Shown here: positions 1 through 12,104 of the stretch, one piece after another
Layout: every line of letters starts with the position of its first letter
How positions within the stretch are numbered: position 1 is the first letter of the stretch
Assembly: GCA_028274465.1 (NCBI GenBank)
Contig: CM051456.1
Location: 119,118,880 to 119,182,879, forward strand
Origin: Plantago ovata
Taxonomy: Eukaryota > Streptophyta > Magnoliopsida > Lamiales > Plantaginaceae
Direction: 5' to 3'
DNA length: 64,000 nucleotides
The notes under the pieces: generated by a model
The model's database searches: none
What the model was told of the DNA's origin: nothing
The model's input: only the letters and a program-made list of their open reading frames with translations
Program-made: the position numbers and the translations under genes

Positions 1-2019
1 AGTTCTGTAAGGTTTCCTTTTGCCCCTAGTTTCAGGTCTTCGAGAGCGTATGTTATATCAGAACCATTCATGTATTCTATGCGAACTTTCTTTTCTTTCT
101 CAAGCGCATCATGTAGGTCACGAGCCTGAAAAATGTTGGAACTTTAAGAGAATTTTTTCCATAATAACATGAAAAATATTAACAACGAGCTGGCATGTTA
201 GCTTTACATTAATTTAATTGCATTCTATAAACATGCCCTGTAAACACAAAAATCGTATTGAAAAGTAAGCCATGTGTAAAGTTTCACAGTCCCGGCAAGT
301 GCATGCCTCCTTAGATCTACTGTTTCCTTTACTATATTTTGGCTTAACAAGTTTTCAAGAAAAAAAATTTCATTTGAAAGATGGTGTTGAAAAAGAAAGA
401 ACCGGAGACACGTGCTTCTACCTGATCACCAATAGACGAATGAGGATTTTGATTCAAGAATGATGATATCTCGTAAACTACAGTAGAATAATCCTTCTCA
501 GCAATCACCATAATGGTCTGCAATTTATTGTTTTTAGAAGGTCCTTCTTGAGCAATAGCATAAAGACTCATTTTCCACCCAATCCGAAACTTGAGAAAAA
601 GTAGGTCTGACAAGTTTTAATCATGAAAACAGTACTAACATTAGGCACCATAAAAGATAATGAAATAGCACAGAGCAGTGAGGGTTGAGGAAATAGAATA
701 TGTAAGTTCACAAACAATCAGATATACTCTAGGTGAACAGTACCTAAGACATGAGATTCCGCTAAGGTCAGACAAATGAATTTGCCTTTGACTTTTAAGA
801 GCCTTTTAACCTGGTGACAAACAAAAACATTGCAAGATGATACATACAATTTAAAGTTTGATCATGCAGAAGAAAATGTAGGATACTCAAAACAACACCT
901 CAGATAGATATGAATTCCCTAATTTAGGGCCAAGCTCCGGCTCCATAAGAGCATCCAATCCTCCCTTGTCAACAACAGCATCAAAGCTCCCATTCAGAAA
1001 CTGAATCAAAGCCATACTGTTAGGAAGAAAGAAAAAATAAAAAATAAAAAACGTGAATTTTCATGACATATCAATAGGAAACAAACGCCTAGTTCAATAA
1101 GTACATACAGGAAGTAAACAGAGAAGTCATCAGAATATCAAATAGCAAACTGCAAATCATTACCATGCATTACAGCATCAAGGTATTACTCTAATTCATT
1201 GAGTACAACGCCCCAGTGCACTGAACCAACTCAAACAACTGAAGTAACATATGTTTAGTTGTTTACTATTCCAACAATTTGTTTCCATATACAAAAGTGC
1301 TCCTATCACCTTTCTTACGCAACTGCAAGATAATGCATTCTCAATCAGTATCTCCATCCCTGCCATCGCAGTCCAATCCGATAATCAGGTGATATCTTAG
1401 CAACCTCTTCGATAAGCACATATAACTAAACTACCTAACTATCACCACAAGCCTAAAATTCAAACTACAAGGGTTGCATTTTCCGAAATTAATAGTCCAA
1501 TAATCTCATAAATAATTCCTGTCTTAGTAAAAGCCCTTAAATATATCTATCTATCTATCACCATAAACCACATAAGAAGTAACACCTAATTTGATCAAGC
1601 AGAGGAGCTTAAAATCAGACCTGCATAGCAGTCATATCCATCACTCGCCACTTCATCCCAGGCCTATCACGCACATTCCGCCGCAACATATCCGAGATCA
1701 CTACCTTGGAGAAATCCACATTGGTAATGTTCTTAAACCCTGCATCATACAAATGCTCCGACAGCTTCGAGTTGCCGCAACCGGGTACCAAAATGCTCAC
1801 CTCCTGCTGCGGCACTGTCGGAAATGAGAGATGTTCAGGGAGTGATTTCTGGAGTTGCGGCCACTCGGCGTACCACTCGAACGCATCGTTGCTGCCGCGT
1901 ATGGTGAAAAATTGGTCCCAATTCTCTTTGCTGGTGAAGTCTCCGAGGGTTTTCAGCAGTTCTTCTTGCTTGTGGGTGCTGCTGCTAGCGCTCTTTTGCC
2001 GCTTCTCTTTCTTCCCCAT
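1..2019 (-). CDS. METTL13-like eEF1A-type SAM-dependent methyltransferase (3' part outside window)
   Basis: Five exons can be traced on the minus strand: 2019-1621, 1000-899, 810-744, 606-422 and 125 to beyond position 1. All have GT-AG borders and compatible phases. Residues 1-133 come from the first exon. The SAM-binding motif I, ILVPGCGNSKLSEHLYDAG, begins near residue 77 and is followed by the acidic VDFS strand end. The second exon gives the VDKGGLDAL motif typical of the METTL13 N-terminal methyltransferase domain. In animals this family methylates eEF1A; the plant protein is inferred to be a cytosolic translation-factor methyltransferase. The start was chosen because a basic KKEKRQK leader follows the first Met and a telo-box lies 27 bp upstream. 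The C-terminal half is not in the window. Identity as a METTL13-type enzyme is firm; the substrate is inferred. Confidence 0.88.
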
Positions 2020-2045
2020 TTCTAGGCTCTCTGGAAAATAATTGC

Positions 2046-2059
2046 GGGTTTAGGGTTTA
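2046..2059 (-). promoter_or_regulatory. Telo-box (double CCCTAAA-type motif) upstream of the METTL13-like gene
   Basis: On the minus strand this reads TAAACCCTAAACCC, two overlapping telo-boxes about 27 bp upstream of the start codon. Telo-boxes are known in plant promoters of translation and ribosome genes. eL27 and NHP2 in this window carry the same motif. Confidence 0.6.
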
Positions 2060-4427
2060 GCGGGTTTCTGTTTTACTGGAAATGCAGCTAGTGTCAAATT
2101 ATCGATCATTAACCTTGAAAATGGAATGGTTTCAAATTAGCTCTCTCATAGATTCAAATTAGAAAGACCGTAACTAAATGGATTCAATTGCAATTTATAC
2201 TGTTTTATTTAATTAAATTGTGACCTCAATAATGTTCTACATCTCAAAATGAACCCAGACAACTTTCAAAATGACCTCCAAAGTTATCAGATTCTCGAAA
2301 TAAACTATTCTCCAATCTCCGTATCTCGCTCGTTAGGAGTTTGAAATGTGAAGGTTAAAACAAAAGGTGGCGGTGAGAGGTCAACACCTCGGCTAGTTAG
2401 TTCAACAAGTTTTAACTCCGACTCAATTATCTTATCAAACTAGTCTAGTGAGTACTTATTAGTTGTTAATATACGACTCGGTGACTATGATAACAACACC
2501 ATTTGACACCTTACGTAATGCCCCAATATATTGCAAACCAGACTCAATCAAAATGACTTCTCTCAAATATTCAAGTGACATACTACTACCACAAAACTTA
2601 AATCATAGTAAGTTTTTTGTTACATCAATGTTGGAGTTTATTATGCAACTTCTTCAAAAGGTTTTAATCGTAAATCGTTATGAGAAAATATCGCAAATTA
2701 TAAATATACATTTTCTTTCTGTCCTCCTTAATTAATAATAAAAATAAAAACTATAAATATAGTGTTATATATTATGTAAGTCGAGCCTTGTTGATGTCTC
2801 AACTCGCTCGTTAAGGTATCTGAGTCGAGTATGGACATCTTTTTTAACTCGTCTTACTAACGAGACAAGTATAGAATGGACCAATTATACTCATATGACG
2901 ATCGTGACATATTACACATCCATAATTCCATACCATTCTACACTCATCAAGGCTCATGCTACTGTATTATCATTTTTTTTTCATTTTTCATCGCGAATTA
3001 AGCTCGATCTGGATTATAAACAATATTGTTTAATCTTAAGCCATAATTTTTGCTCGCTTTTCAAACTAGCAAATCTAGTGAGACTCGAATGTTATTCGAG
3101 TTCGAGACAAACTTAACAGTGTTGGGTCCAAATCGACCATACTCGACTCAGAATACCACCCATATATAAGTAGATATCTATTGTGCACAAAGTAAGAATA
3201 TTGGCATTTATTTCATGCTACACTTAGTCTATTACACCATCAAAACACACGATAGTATACCACACACATGTGAAACACATATGTATTTGTCTTGGTGGTG
3301 TAATAGACTAAATTTAACATCTCATAAACGGAGTATTGGTAATAAAATTTTGGCCTATTAGAATATGCGAATCCTAAGAAAAGAGTCGAGCCGTGAGGTA
3401 CCATATCTATCCCACTCAGGGGCAGAGAAGAGAAAGCAACACTAGCTCATATGGGCAGGCATCACACACTTTTTTACACCTGCCTAATATTTCCAAATCA
3501 CAACTTCATCTTCTAATATTGGGATCCGGACAACCTCGGAACATGTGTGTACGCCCAATTTTTACATGAAATGACAAAATTATTTAGTGGATTTTTCAAA
3601 TTTCTTGCATCATACATATATATTCAACTTAATCCTCCTTCCTTAAAAAAATTGTATGATGGAAAACTTTTTAGGGTATTATCTACTCTTCACATCAAAG
3701 ATATAGTATTACAAACAGGTGTTGTGCTAAAAAGAGAAAGATAGAGTCCATGATAAAATGATAAGAGTGCCAATATCTTTTCTTTATATCTCTACTAGCT
3801 ACTTTACATAAAAAGCTCATCAATTGGGTGACATGATTCATCACTTGCATATCAACAACAATTATAATTATACATAACTTTGTGCGAAACAAATTAAATA
3901 ATAAATTTTAAAAAACTTACAATAGTTGGTTGGATTAGTCACACCTAAAGAATACATGTGGGAAATCACAAAAAAATTTATAATAATTAAAAAAACGTCA
4001 TTTAACTAACTAAGAAAAATGTAAGACTATCAATAAGATAGCACGATTTTTATTCATAAACACCTCCATAAGGGTGATTGCTCTTGAGAAGTTTTAGTAC
4101 CGATGACCACTTAATAAGTTTTTATATGCACACGAGTGAAATCAGAATTGGCATGTGATGGTGTTTTGCATCATTATGTTACTGGAGGGAGAGTAACACA
4201 TGTGTAACCGAACCGAACTAATTGTACAAATTTAAGGGGTGAGACTCATACGATTACCAGGAACCGAGGTGTTGAAACCACTAAAAATTGGTTAATCATT
4301 AAACATTCCTGAGAGAAGTCCCGCCTATATATTTCGTTGTTGGATTGAACCCTAAAACCATCAAAACCTGTCAATTTGTTAGCAGCAACTAGAGCACTAG
4401 TCCAGTTAATATTTAGTCGTGTCTCAT
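2060..4427. other. Intergenic, AT-rich, no gene recognised
   Basis: No ORF here resembles a known protein or shows credible exon structure. The stretch 2380-3170 repeatedly contains ctcgactc/gagtcgag words, which suggests an old unclassified transposon. A short foldback lies at 3224-3311. Confidence 0.5.
3224..3311. repeat. Small inverted repeat (foldback)
   Basis: The arms 3224-3243 and 3292-3311 are near-perfect inverted copies of TTAGTCTATTACACCA(C/T)CAA, separated by about 48 bp. It resembles a tiny MITE or its remnant. No target-site duplication was identified. Confidence 0.6.
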
Positions 4428-4632
4428 CTTTCTTTCTTTTTTCTTTTTTTTTCTTTTCTTTTTTTTTTTTTGAAACGGCAAATCTAACTTACTTTACTCA
4501 TGCTCCTACACTAATCCCAAACCACCTTATAACTCCAAATATACTCATACCACCTTATGTATCCGTCGAGATTCGAACATCCGACCTCTTATGTGCTACT
4601 CGAGCACCCCCAGTAGGCCACCTTCATTACTC
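4428..4632 (-). mobile_element. tRNA-derived SINE, copy 1
   Basis: Read on the minus strand, an A-box-like sequence lies at 4620-4609, a B-box-like GTTCGAATC at about 4578-4570, and an A-rich tail corresponds to the T-run ending at 4471. The body shares long stretches (such as the CCACCTTATAACTCCAAATAT block) with copy 2 at 56290-56462. Flanks at about 4412-4427 and 4633-4652 both contain TAGTCGT...GTCT.ATC, an imperfect target-site duplication. Confidence 0.65.
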
Positions 4633-5169
4633 CATAGTCGTCTTGTCTTATCGAGGTCTGGTTCATTTGCTTGTTCATTGGTTTCTTTCAACATGGAAAT
4701 TCTTTTACGAACCTAATTTATTTATAAATAAGTCGTTGACGATGTGATTCAAAATTAAACACTGGTCCATGAAATAATTTTCCATCTGGGCACCACCAAA
4801 CCAAATTCATTCAATTCAAATCAAATAAAAAGCAGATGCCACGTGTGTATCAGTGGGCCCACAAGGGTAACCGCCATATATGGTTATCTCTCTCTCGTCG
4901 TCACCTGATCATTCATTTCATTGAATTTCAATCACACCATACCACCTCCCAAGGCCAATATCCCTCTCTGTTCTCAGTCACACACTTGCACAACAACATA
5001 AATGCAAACAAGCTTTCTTTTTTCTAGTTAATCTGTAGAACAGAGTGTACTAATTAATAGGCATTGTTATGCATAGTTGCATACAATTTCTTAATTGCAT
5101 GTGTGTCAATATACTTTACTGGTTTATTAGACAAACAATTCAATATACCTTCTAGTATATCAAAAAATC
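4633..5169. other. Upstream region of the sucrose-phosphate synthase gene
   Basis: No coding sequence was recognised. It contains the G-box and GTGGGCCCAC palindrome listed separately and a CATATATGG stretch near 4875. It probably holds the promoter and 5' UTR of the gene starting at 5170. Confidence 0.5.
4839..4862 (+). promoter_or_regulatory. G-box/ABRE core and GGGCCCAC (TCP-type) motif upstream of SPS
   Basis: CCACGTGT at 4839-4846 contains the CACGTG G-box bound by bZIP and bHLH factors. The palindrome GTGGGCCCAC at 4853-4862 matches TCP-type site II elements. They sit about 310-330 bp upstream of the SPS start codon, a plausible place for light, ABA or growth control. The regulatory role is inferred from motif identity only. 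Confidence 0.45.
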
Positions 5170-8100
5170 ATGCCTGGGAATGAGTGGATAAACGGATATC
5201 TGGAGGCGATTCTGGACAGTGGCTCCTCTGCAATTATCAATGAAGAGAGCAAGGCTGCTGCTGTGGATGTTAATTTCAACCCCACCAAGTACTTTGTCGA
5301 AGAAGTTGTAACAGGGGTCGACGAGTCTGATCTCCACCGGACATGGATCAAGGTCGTTGCCACTCGAAATACCAGAGAGAGGAGTTCCAGGCTCGAGAAC
5401 ATGTGTTGGCGCATCTGGCACCTCACTCGCAAGAAGAAACAGGTACTCCTCTACTTCAATCCTTTTTTCTTTTTTTTTTGGCTACTCTGTGTTCTTGTTC
5501 TGTATTCGGATAATCGGATCGATATATAGTTACCAAGAATTTAGGAGCATTTCTATGTTCTGTCACCTGTTAGGCAATAATCTAAATTTTAATTTACATA
5601 CAGAAAGGTCCTTTTGTTGATTACTGTTTGTTCTTGATGCAATTCTCATTCTTTTTCTTTTGTTTTTCGTTCTTTTGGTTACATGTTTCGGACCTGCATG
5701 TGTTTGACATGTCTGTCATCCGAGTTTTATGTTTTTTTATGGTAGAGTTTTTATCGTAAGCAATGTTGTGTCTGCAAATGAAGTGCCACCGATTATTTAC
5801 AACTCTGGTGTATCGTGCTTTTGCACTTCTCTCACCCGTGTATGTCAGTATGTAGTCTTTTTATTTTCAAGTTGTTACCGCCAATTAATCCTTAAATTTT
5901 GTGGTTTATAGTGGACTATAGTTTTCTCAAGTAATAACATCGTTGTCTTGATAAGGGAGTCAGACTGTCATGTGATGTTTCTGTTCTCTTTATTTCACAA
6001 AATATGACATTCGTTAAAATCTATAGATAGAATGGGAGGTTGTGCAAAGAGTGACTCAACGGAGGTGGGAACAAGAACAAGGTCGAAAGGATGTGACAGA
6101 AGAAATGTCCGAGGATTTATCTGAAGGTGAAAAAGGAGACGTACTTGGAGAGGCAGCCCCGCTTGATAACCCAGGGACTAATAAGCTCCAGAGGAACTCC
6201 TCCATTATGGAAGTATGGTCAGATGCTAATAAGGAGAAGAAACTTTATATAGTCCTCATTAGGTACTTGAAGAAAATCTTTACTAGTACAATACACTGGA
6301 CCAAGTTTTGGTTAAGGCGCATGAGCATTTGTAAGAGTATGCATACTTATAATTTATAGCACGGACAGATTTTTATGAAATCTCTTACCTTGTTCAGTTT
6401 ACATGGTCTGGTTCGTGGTGGTGAAAACATGGAGCTTGGTCGAGATTCTGACACCGGTGGTCAGGTAACAGAAGATATCTATTAGTATGTGGCAGCATGA
6501 CAGAATCCATTGTTGAGTGTCCACTTGCTGACCGACTATTTATGTACTGCAGATTAAATATGTCGTAGAGCTTGCTCGAGCATTGGCTACGATGCCTGGA
6601 GTGTATAGGGTGGATCTGTTCACCAGGCAAGTTTCTTCACCTGAAGTAGACTGGAGTTATGGTGAGCCTACGGAGATGCTTTTTACAGGAGCTGAAGATA
6701 ACGATGGTGATCTAGGAGAAAGCAGTGGAGCTTACATAGTAAGGATACCCTTTGGTCCTCGGGACCAGTACCTCAGAAAGGAACTATTGTGGCCTCACAT
6801 TCAAGAATTTGTCGATGGAGCATTAGCCCACATTCTTAACATGTCTAAGGCTCTGGGAGAACAAATTGGTGAAGGGCAGCCTGTATGGCCATATGTAATT
6901 CATGGTCACTATGCGGATGCTGGGGATAGTGCTGCTCTTCTTTCGGGTGCTTTGAATGTTCCAATGGTTCTAACAGGTCACTCACTTGGCAGAAACAAGC
7001 TTGAACAGCTCCTTAAGCAGGGAAGACAGTCTAAAGAGGATATTAACTCCACTTACCGGATCATGAGGAGGATAGAGGCTGAAGAGTTATCATTGGATGC
7101 TGCAGAGCTGGTGATCACAAGTACTAAGCAGGAGATTGATGAACAGTGGGGATTGTATGATGGGTTTGATGTGAAGCTAGAGAAAATTCTCAGAGCACGT
7201 GCAAGGCGAGGGGTTAATTGTCATGGCCGTTTTATGCCCAGAATGGCGGTAAGCTATGTCTTCTGACAGTTAATTAAAATCCAATAAATCCATGAAACAT
7301 GAATAATGTTATGTGAAATCTACGTGAAGTACACACAATTCCCTTGAGTTTATGTTTGATAACTCCAAGTTAATAAATATATGATTCAGAAATTATTAGT
7401 CCATGTTGAAGATTTTGTTTATGATGCACTGAGAGTTTCACCATTTGATGTTGTTTCATAAAGAATTGGTATGAAACTGATCTGGATCATGTATTTGTCC
7501 TCTAGCTTTGACAGAAACAGACACTTTATATGCATGTATATGATTTTCATGATTATTCTGCAGGTAATCACTCCTGGGATGGACTTTAGCAATGTTGTGG
7601 CCCATGATGATATCGCTGAAGCAGACCTAGCGTCACTTACCAATGGTGATGGTTCACTCCACAAAAAAGTGCCTGCTATATGGGCAGATGTAAGCCCCTA
7701 GCTGAATTTACAGTCTTGTTTATTTCAAGATATATTTATTTCATCGAGTTGTATGCGCTATCAGACAAACAAATGTTATTACTGTGGTTCTTCAGGTGAT
7801 GCGTTTCCTGACTAATCCACACAAGCCAATGATTCTGGCATTGTCGAGGCCTGATCCGAAGAAGAATCTAACAACTCTGCTTAAAGCCTTTGGAGAATGT
7901 CGCCCATTACGGGAGCTTGCTAATCTTGTAAGTTAGTAAAAGAACACTTTAACACAGTACAGTTTTTGGCAGTTCATTATCTTGAATTCCACACTTGCGC
8001 GCAGACTCTTATTATGGGGAATAGGGACGACATAGACGAGATGGCTGGAGGAAGTGGCAATGTACTTACCACAGTATTAAAGCTAATTGACAAGTATGAT

Positions 8101-10350
8101 CTCTACGGGCAAGTGGCCTTCCCTAAACATCACAAGCAAAATGATGTACCAGAGATATATCGTCTTGCAGCCAAAACAAAGGTTTACTGCATGCTTTACT
8201 CTGAGAGTTTCCATTGAATTTCCTATTTCTCTAGACTTATTACTTGTAGGAATATTTGACAGGGAGTTTTCATAAATCCAGCCTTTATCGAGCCTTTCGG
8301 ACTTACACTAATTGAGGTTTGTTTCAGCTGGAATTTTCATACATTCTAAGTTTATGCATATGGTTCACTAGACTGACTCTAGAAGGAATTGTAGGCTGCA
8401 GCTCATGGATTGCCTATGGTCGCAACTAAGAACGGTGGTCCAGTTGATATCCATCGGGTAACAAATATTCTTAAGTGGTAAATAGACTGAATATTAAGCC
8501 ATGTTTGATTTAGAGATTAATGTCAATGTTCTTATGAAATATGTAGACATTAAACAACGGACTGCTTGTGGATCCTCATGATCAACAATCAATTGCTGAT
8601 GCACTTCTCAAGTTAGTGTCAGAAAAGAACTTGTGGCATGAGTGCCAAAAGAATGGATTGAAGAACATACATCTTTTCTCATGGCCTGAACACTGCCGAA
8701 TATACTTAACAAGGGTTGCAGCATGTCGGATGAGGCATCCGCAATGGCAAACCGACACTCCAGTTGATGATACTGCAATGGAGGAATCCCTGAATGACTC
8801 ACTAAAGGATGTTCAAGACATGTCTTTGCGGCTATCCCTTGATGGCGAAAAGTCTTCAGTATCTGATACATTTGATCTGGCTGCTTCTGGTGATAACCCG
8901 GAACTGCAAGACCAAGTTAAGCGTGTCCTCAGCAAAATGAAGAGACCTGAACCAGGTGCAGATAATTCCATTTCAGAAAGAAAGGTAAATGATATACCAA
9001 GCAAGTATCCTATGCTGAGGAGGCGTCGTAAGCTCATTGTTTTAGCGCTTGATTGCTATGATGCCAAGGGAAAACCTGAAAAGAAAATGATTCATTTAAT
9101 CCAAGAGATTCTAAAGTCCATAAAGTTAGACTCACAAATTGCAAGGATGTCAGGATTTGCATTGTCAACGGCTATGCCAATGGTGGAATTGACTGAATTT
9201 TTGAAGTCAGGGAATGTCAAAGTAAATGATTTCGATGCGTTGATATGTAGCAGTGGTAGTGAAGTTTATTATCCTGGAACTTACTCTGAAGAGGATGGGA
9301 AGGTTTTGCCTGATCCAGATTATGCAACACATATTGAATATCGGTGGGGATATGATGGTCTCAAAAAGACTATTTTGAAGCTAATGAATGCAACAGAAGA
9401 TGCGAAATCAGATCATCACTCAAGTCCAATTGAAGAAGATGTCAAATCCAGCAACACTCACTGCTTTTCGTATTTGATAAAGGACCCCAGTAAGGTGTGT
9501 ATCATATTCAGAAAACAGAAATTTCTTAATTTTGATTCAGGTGTGTTATAAGGTGCATTCTGGTCATTTTTGGTTGTCTTTGCAGGCTCGGAAAGTAGAT
9601 GATATGAGGCAGAAGCTTAGGATGAGGGGTCTTCGCTGCCATTTAATGTATTGCAGAAACTCTACACGAATGCAAGTTGTTCCTCTCCTCGCATCTCGTT
9701 CACAGGCTCTGCGGTATGCTTAACATGTTAAAAGTTTTGGTTTAGTGTTCTTGTTTTTAAATTTTTTATTAGCTGAAGTGTACATGGGCCACATGGCCTG
9801 CAAATTTCATATGATCATGGTCGTTTTGTGAACTTTATGCATTTGTAATCATGTTTGGAGACACTTTATGCTGATAGTGTTTCGTTGGTTTCTGTGTGAA
9901 CATTGAGTAGTAGGCCTAAAGTCTGTGAGCCATGTTATGCTTCAAATTGTTTGTCGATTGTTAGAATTCTTTTTCTGGGATTGAGATGTTACTTCTTGCA
10001 TGCTAGACTGTTTCTTTAGTGAGTTCTTGATTCTGACTCATAATCATACGACAAATAATTTTGATAGGTACCTTTTTGTGCGGTGGCGATTGAATGTTGC
10101 AAATATGTATGTGATTCTCGGGGAGACAGGAGACACAGATTATGAGGAACTGATTGCTGGAACTCACAAGACTTTAATCATGAAAGGAATAGTTGAAAAA
10201 GGTTCAGAGGATTTACTTAGAACTGCCGGAAGCTACCAAAGGGATGATATAGTTCCACAAGAGAGCCCGCTCATTGCGTACGTTAAAGGACAGGCTTCAG
10301 CTGAAGAGATTGCCAGCACACTGAGGCAGCTTTCTAGAGCTGGAACCTGA
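5170..10350 (+). CDS. SPS3F: Sucrose-phosphate synthase, family B (SPS3F-like)
   Basis: This is the cytosolic enzyme making sucrose-6-phosphate from UDP-glucose and fructose-6-phosphate. Twelve exons join in phase to about 1060 residues, the normal SPS length: 5170-5442, 6027-6262, 6398-6464, 6553-7248, 7564-7689, 7796-7927, 8005-8181, 8263-8316, 8395-8457, 8547-9494, 9586-9713 and 10068-10350. The start [15 protein letters not shown] matches the conserved SPS N terminus. The GT4 synthase domain holds [14 protein letters not shown] near residue 172, [10 protein letters not shown] at about 309, and the E-x7-E nucleotide-sugar motif (E579-E587). The C-terminal SPP-like domain includes LALDCYD and [13 protein letters not shown]. 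Ser149/Ser150 in [11 protein letters not shown] fit the known regulatory 14-3-3/phosphorylation region. Family B is assigned from remembered similarity to Arabidopsis SPS3F (At1g04920). No frameshift or premature stop was seen. Confidence 0.95.
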
Positions 10351-10983
10351 GATACATACCCTGCTCTATTCTCTCTTTTTGTTCTCTTGTTTATCATATA
10401 TCCTTCTTATAAGTTCTTATACTCGTTACACTAGCCATCACGAAAATGGCAATAATGGATTCCAGGCACATTTCCTTCATATATATAAGGATTAAGAACT
10501 CCACTAGACCATGAATGCGGAATGCCTGTGTTCTTGACCGCCACTTCAAGATATTCATACAATTGTACAAGTTTATGTATGAAACCTCAAAGTTCGGTTA
10601 TATATGAAAGTTATGCTCAACTTATCTTCAATTGAGTTCTGTTTTCTTAGATGAAATTGTTATGTGATGTTAACATTACCGCGAAGACGCGAAGTATCCA
10701 AGTTTCACTTCTAAACCTCGAACGTATCTGTGCATAAAATTGAAATGTTAACGTGGACAGCGGTGCTACTTGGCACAATCCACTAATCCCAGTTTCACTT
10801 CTTTTCTTGAGTATAGTTGGGACTTGGGAGTAGCTAGCATTGAGTTTTTTATATATAGATGGATATATAATAATAATAATAAAATGAAATTTATTGCATT
10901 GTTTACAGAAACAAGTGAGAAAGGACAAAAGAATCTGAAATGCAGTAATGAACAAGCTCCATAATTTTCAAGATGAACTATGC
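10351..10983. other. Convergent 3' region between SPS (+) and XTH (-)
   Basis: No coding sequence was recognised. It must contain the 3' UTRs and polyadenylation sites of both genes. AT-rich stretches around 10848-10885 may serve as processing signals. Confidence 0.4.
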
Positions 10984-12001
10984 TTAATGCCTGCATTCCT
11001 TAGGGAAACCTTGTGGGAATCGTTTATAGTCGGAGCAATAATTGTATATCATGAAATTCTTCTGAACCCATCTCAGCCTTCTCTGGCTATAAGCATCTAG
11101 CCCTGAGCTTTGCCATGCTCCATTTGAGAACTTGGTATTCCCAGAACTGCATGAACCAGTGCAGGTTTGCGCATTAAAGTTCCGGTAGTAGGCAGTGAAG
11201 GGTGCTTTTGCCCAGTCAGTTTTCACCTGACCTCCTCTGGTTGCCCATTCTTCAGCGTCCCAGAGGCTAGAGTATATTCTCATTGGCTGGTTCTTTGGGA
11301 ATGGAACGCCAGCTGATTCAGTGTTCCTGAACTGCCTGATGGGAGTGTTGTCGACCAAGAACCTGGAATAGAAAGAATAAAGTTATTAGTGTTTGTTCTT
11401 AGAATATTTGGATACAAGTAGTTTGATGAGTTAGGCCTAGTTGTGCTTACACTATGTGCTGAGGGTTCCATATGATTGAGTAGGTGTGGAAGTTCTTGGT
11501 GGGATCAAACCACAGATAGAACTGTTGCTCCCTGCCTCCTTGGCCTTGAGTAAAGACATTTGTGTGGAGTATGTAGGGTTGTCCAGTCACGTTCCCGAGG
11601 AATTCGAAGTCGATTTCATCATGAGTCGGCCCCTCCGAAGATAGCTGTAAAGTAGACATAAAGTGACCATTAGTACAAGTGTTTCAAATATTCATGTGGT
11701 TTCGAATTTACAAGAAAATGCATATAAAACATACATAGTACGCAGTAACGGTGCCAGCGGAGTTGCCAGAAACAAGTTTCAGCTGCATGTCAATCCTGCC
11801 AAACAAGTACTCTTTCTTGGACCGGAATCCAGAACCGGAGACTTTGTCTAGTGACAGAGAAAGCAGCTGGCCTCCCCTGAAGATCTTGGCGCGGTTATCG
11901 CCCCAAGTCAAGTCGAAATCTTGATAGAAGTTACCAGCATTTGCAACCATGCAAATGTTCAGCATCACAAGAGCCAAGCATAAGGCTAAGAACCTCCCCA
12001 T
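10984..12001 (-). CDS. XTH: Xyloglucan endotransglucosylase/hydrolase (GH16)
   Basis: This secreted cell-wall enzyme cuts and rejoins xyloglucan. Three exons, 12001-11735, 11644-11451 and 11362-10984, join to 279 residues, the usual XTH length. Residues 1 to about 22 form a signal peptide ending in MVANA. The GH16 catalytic motif DEIDFEFLG occupies residues 98-106, with the nucleophile and acid/base glutamates intact. It is followed at once by the conserved N-glycosylation sequon NVT at 107. The XET_C domain carries [15 protein letters not shown] and the paired cysteines of CTGSC and the C-terminal CSDY...KEC. The sequence fits the XTH22-25 (TCH4-like) clade, often touch-, auxin- or brassinosteroid-responsive; that regulation is not shown by the sequence. 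The exact paralogue is not assigned. Confidence 0.95.
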
Positions 12002-12094
12002 TCTGTGTTACTTACAGCTTACAAGTGTTATATTATTGTTTTAAGTGTATATTGCTAAGTTTGAGTACTGATGAATGAATTTGAAATGAAAGTG

Positions 12095-12104
12095 TATATA
12101 TATA
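12095..12104 (-). promoter_or_regulatory. TATA box of the XTH gene
   Basis: On the minus strand CTATATATATAC lies about 95 bp upstream of the start codon. This predicts a 5' UTR of roughly 60-65 bases. Confidence 0.6.

Noticed and set aside
4570..4620. Possible tRNA gene because of A- and B-box-like sequence
   Set aside because: No cloverleaf could be drawn, and the homologous copy with long duplications shows it is a SINE.
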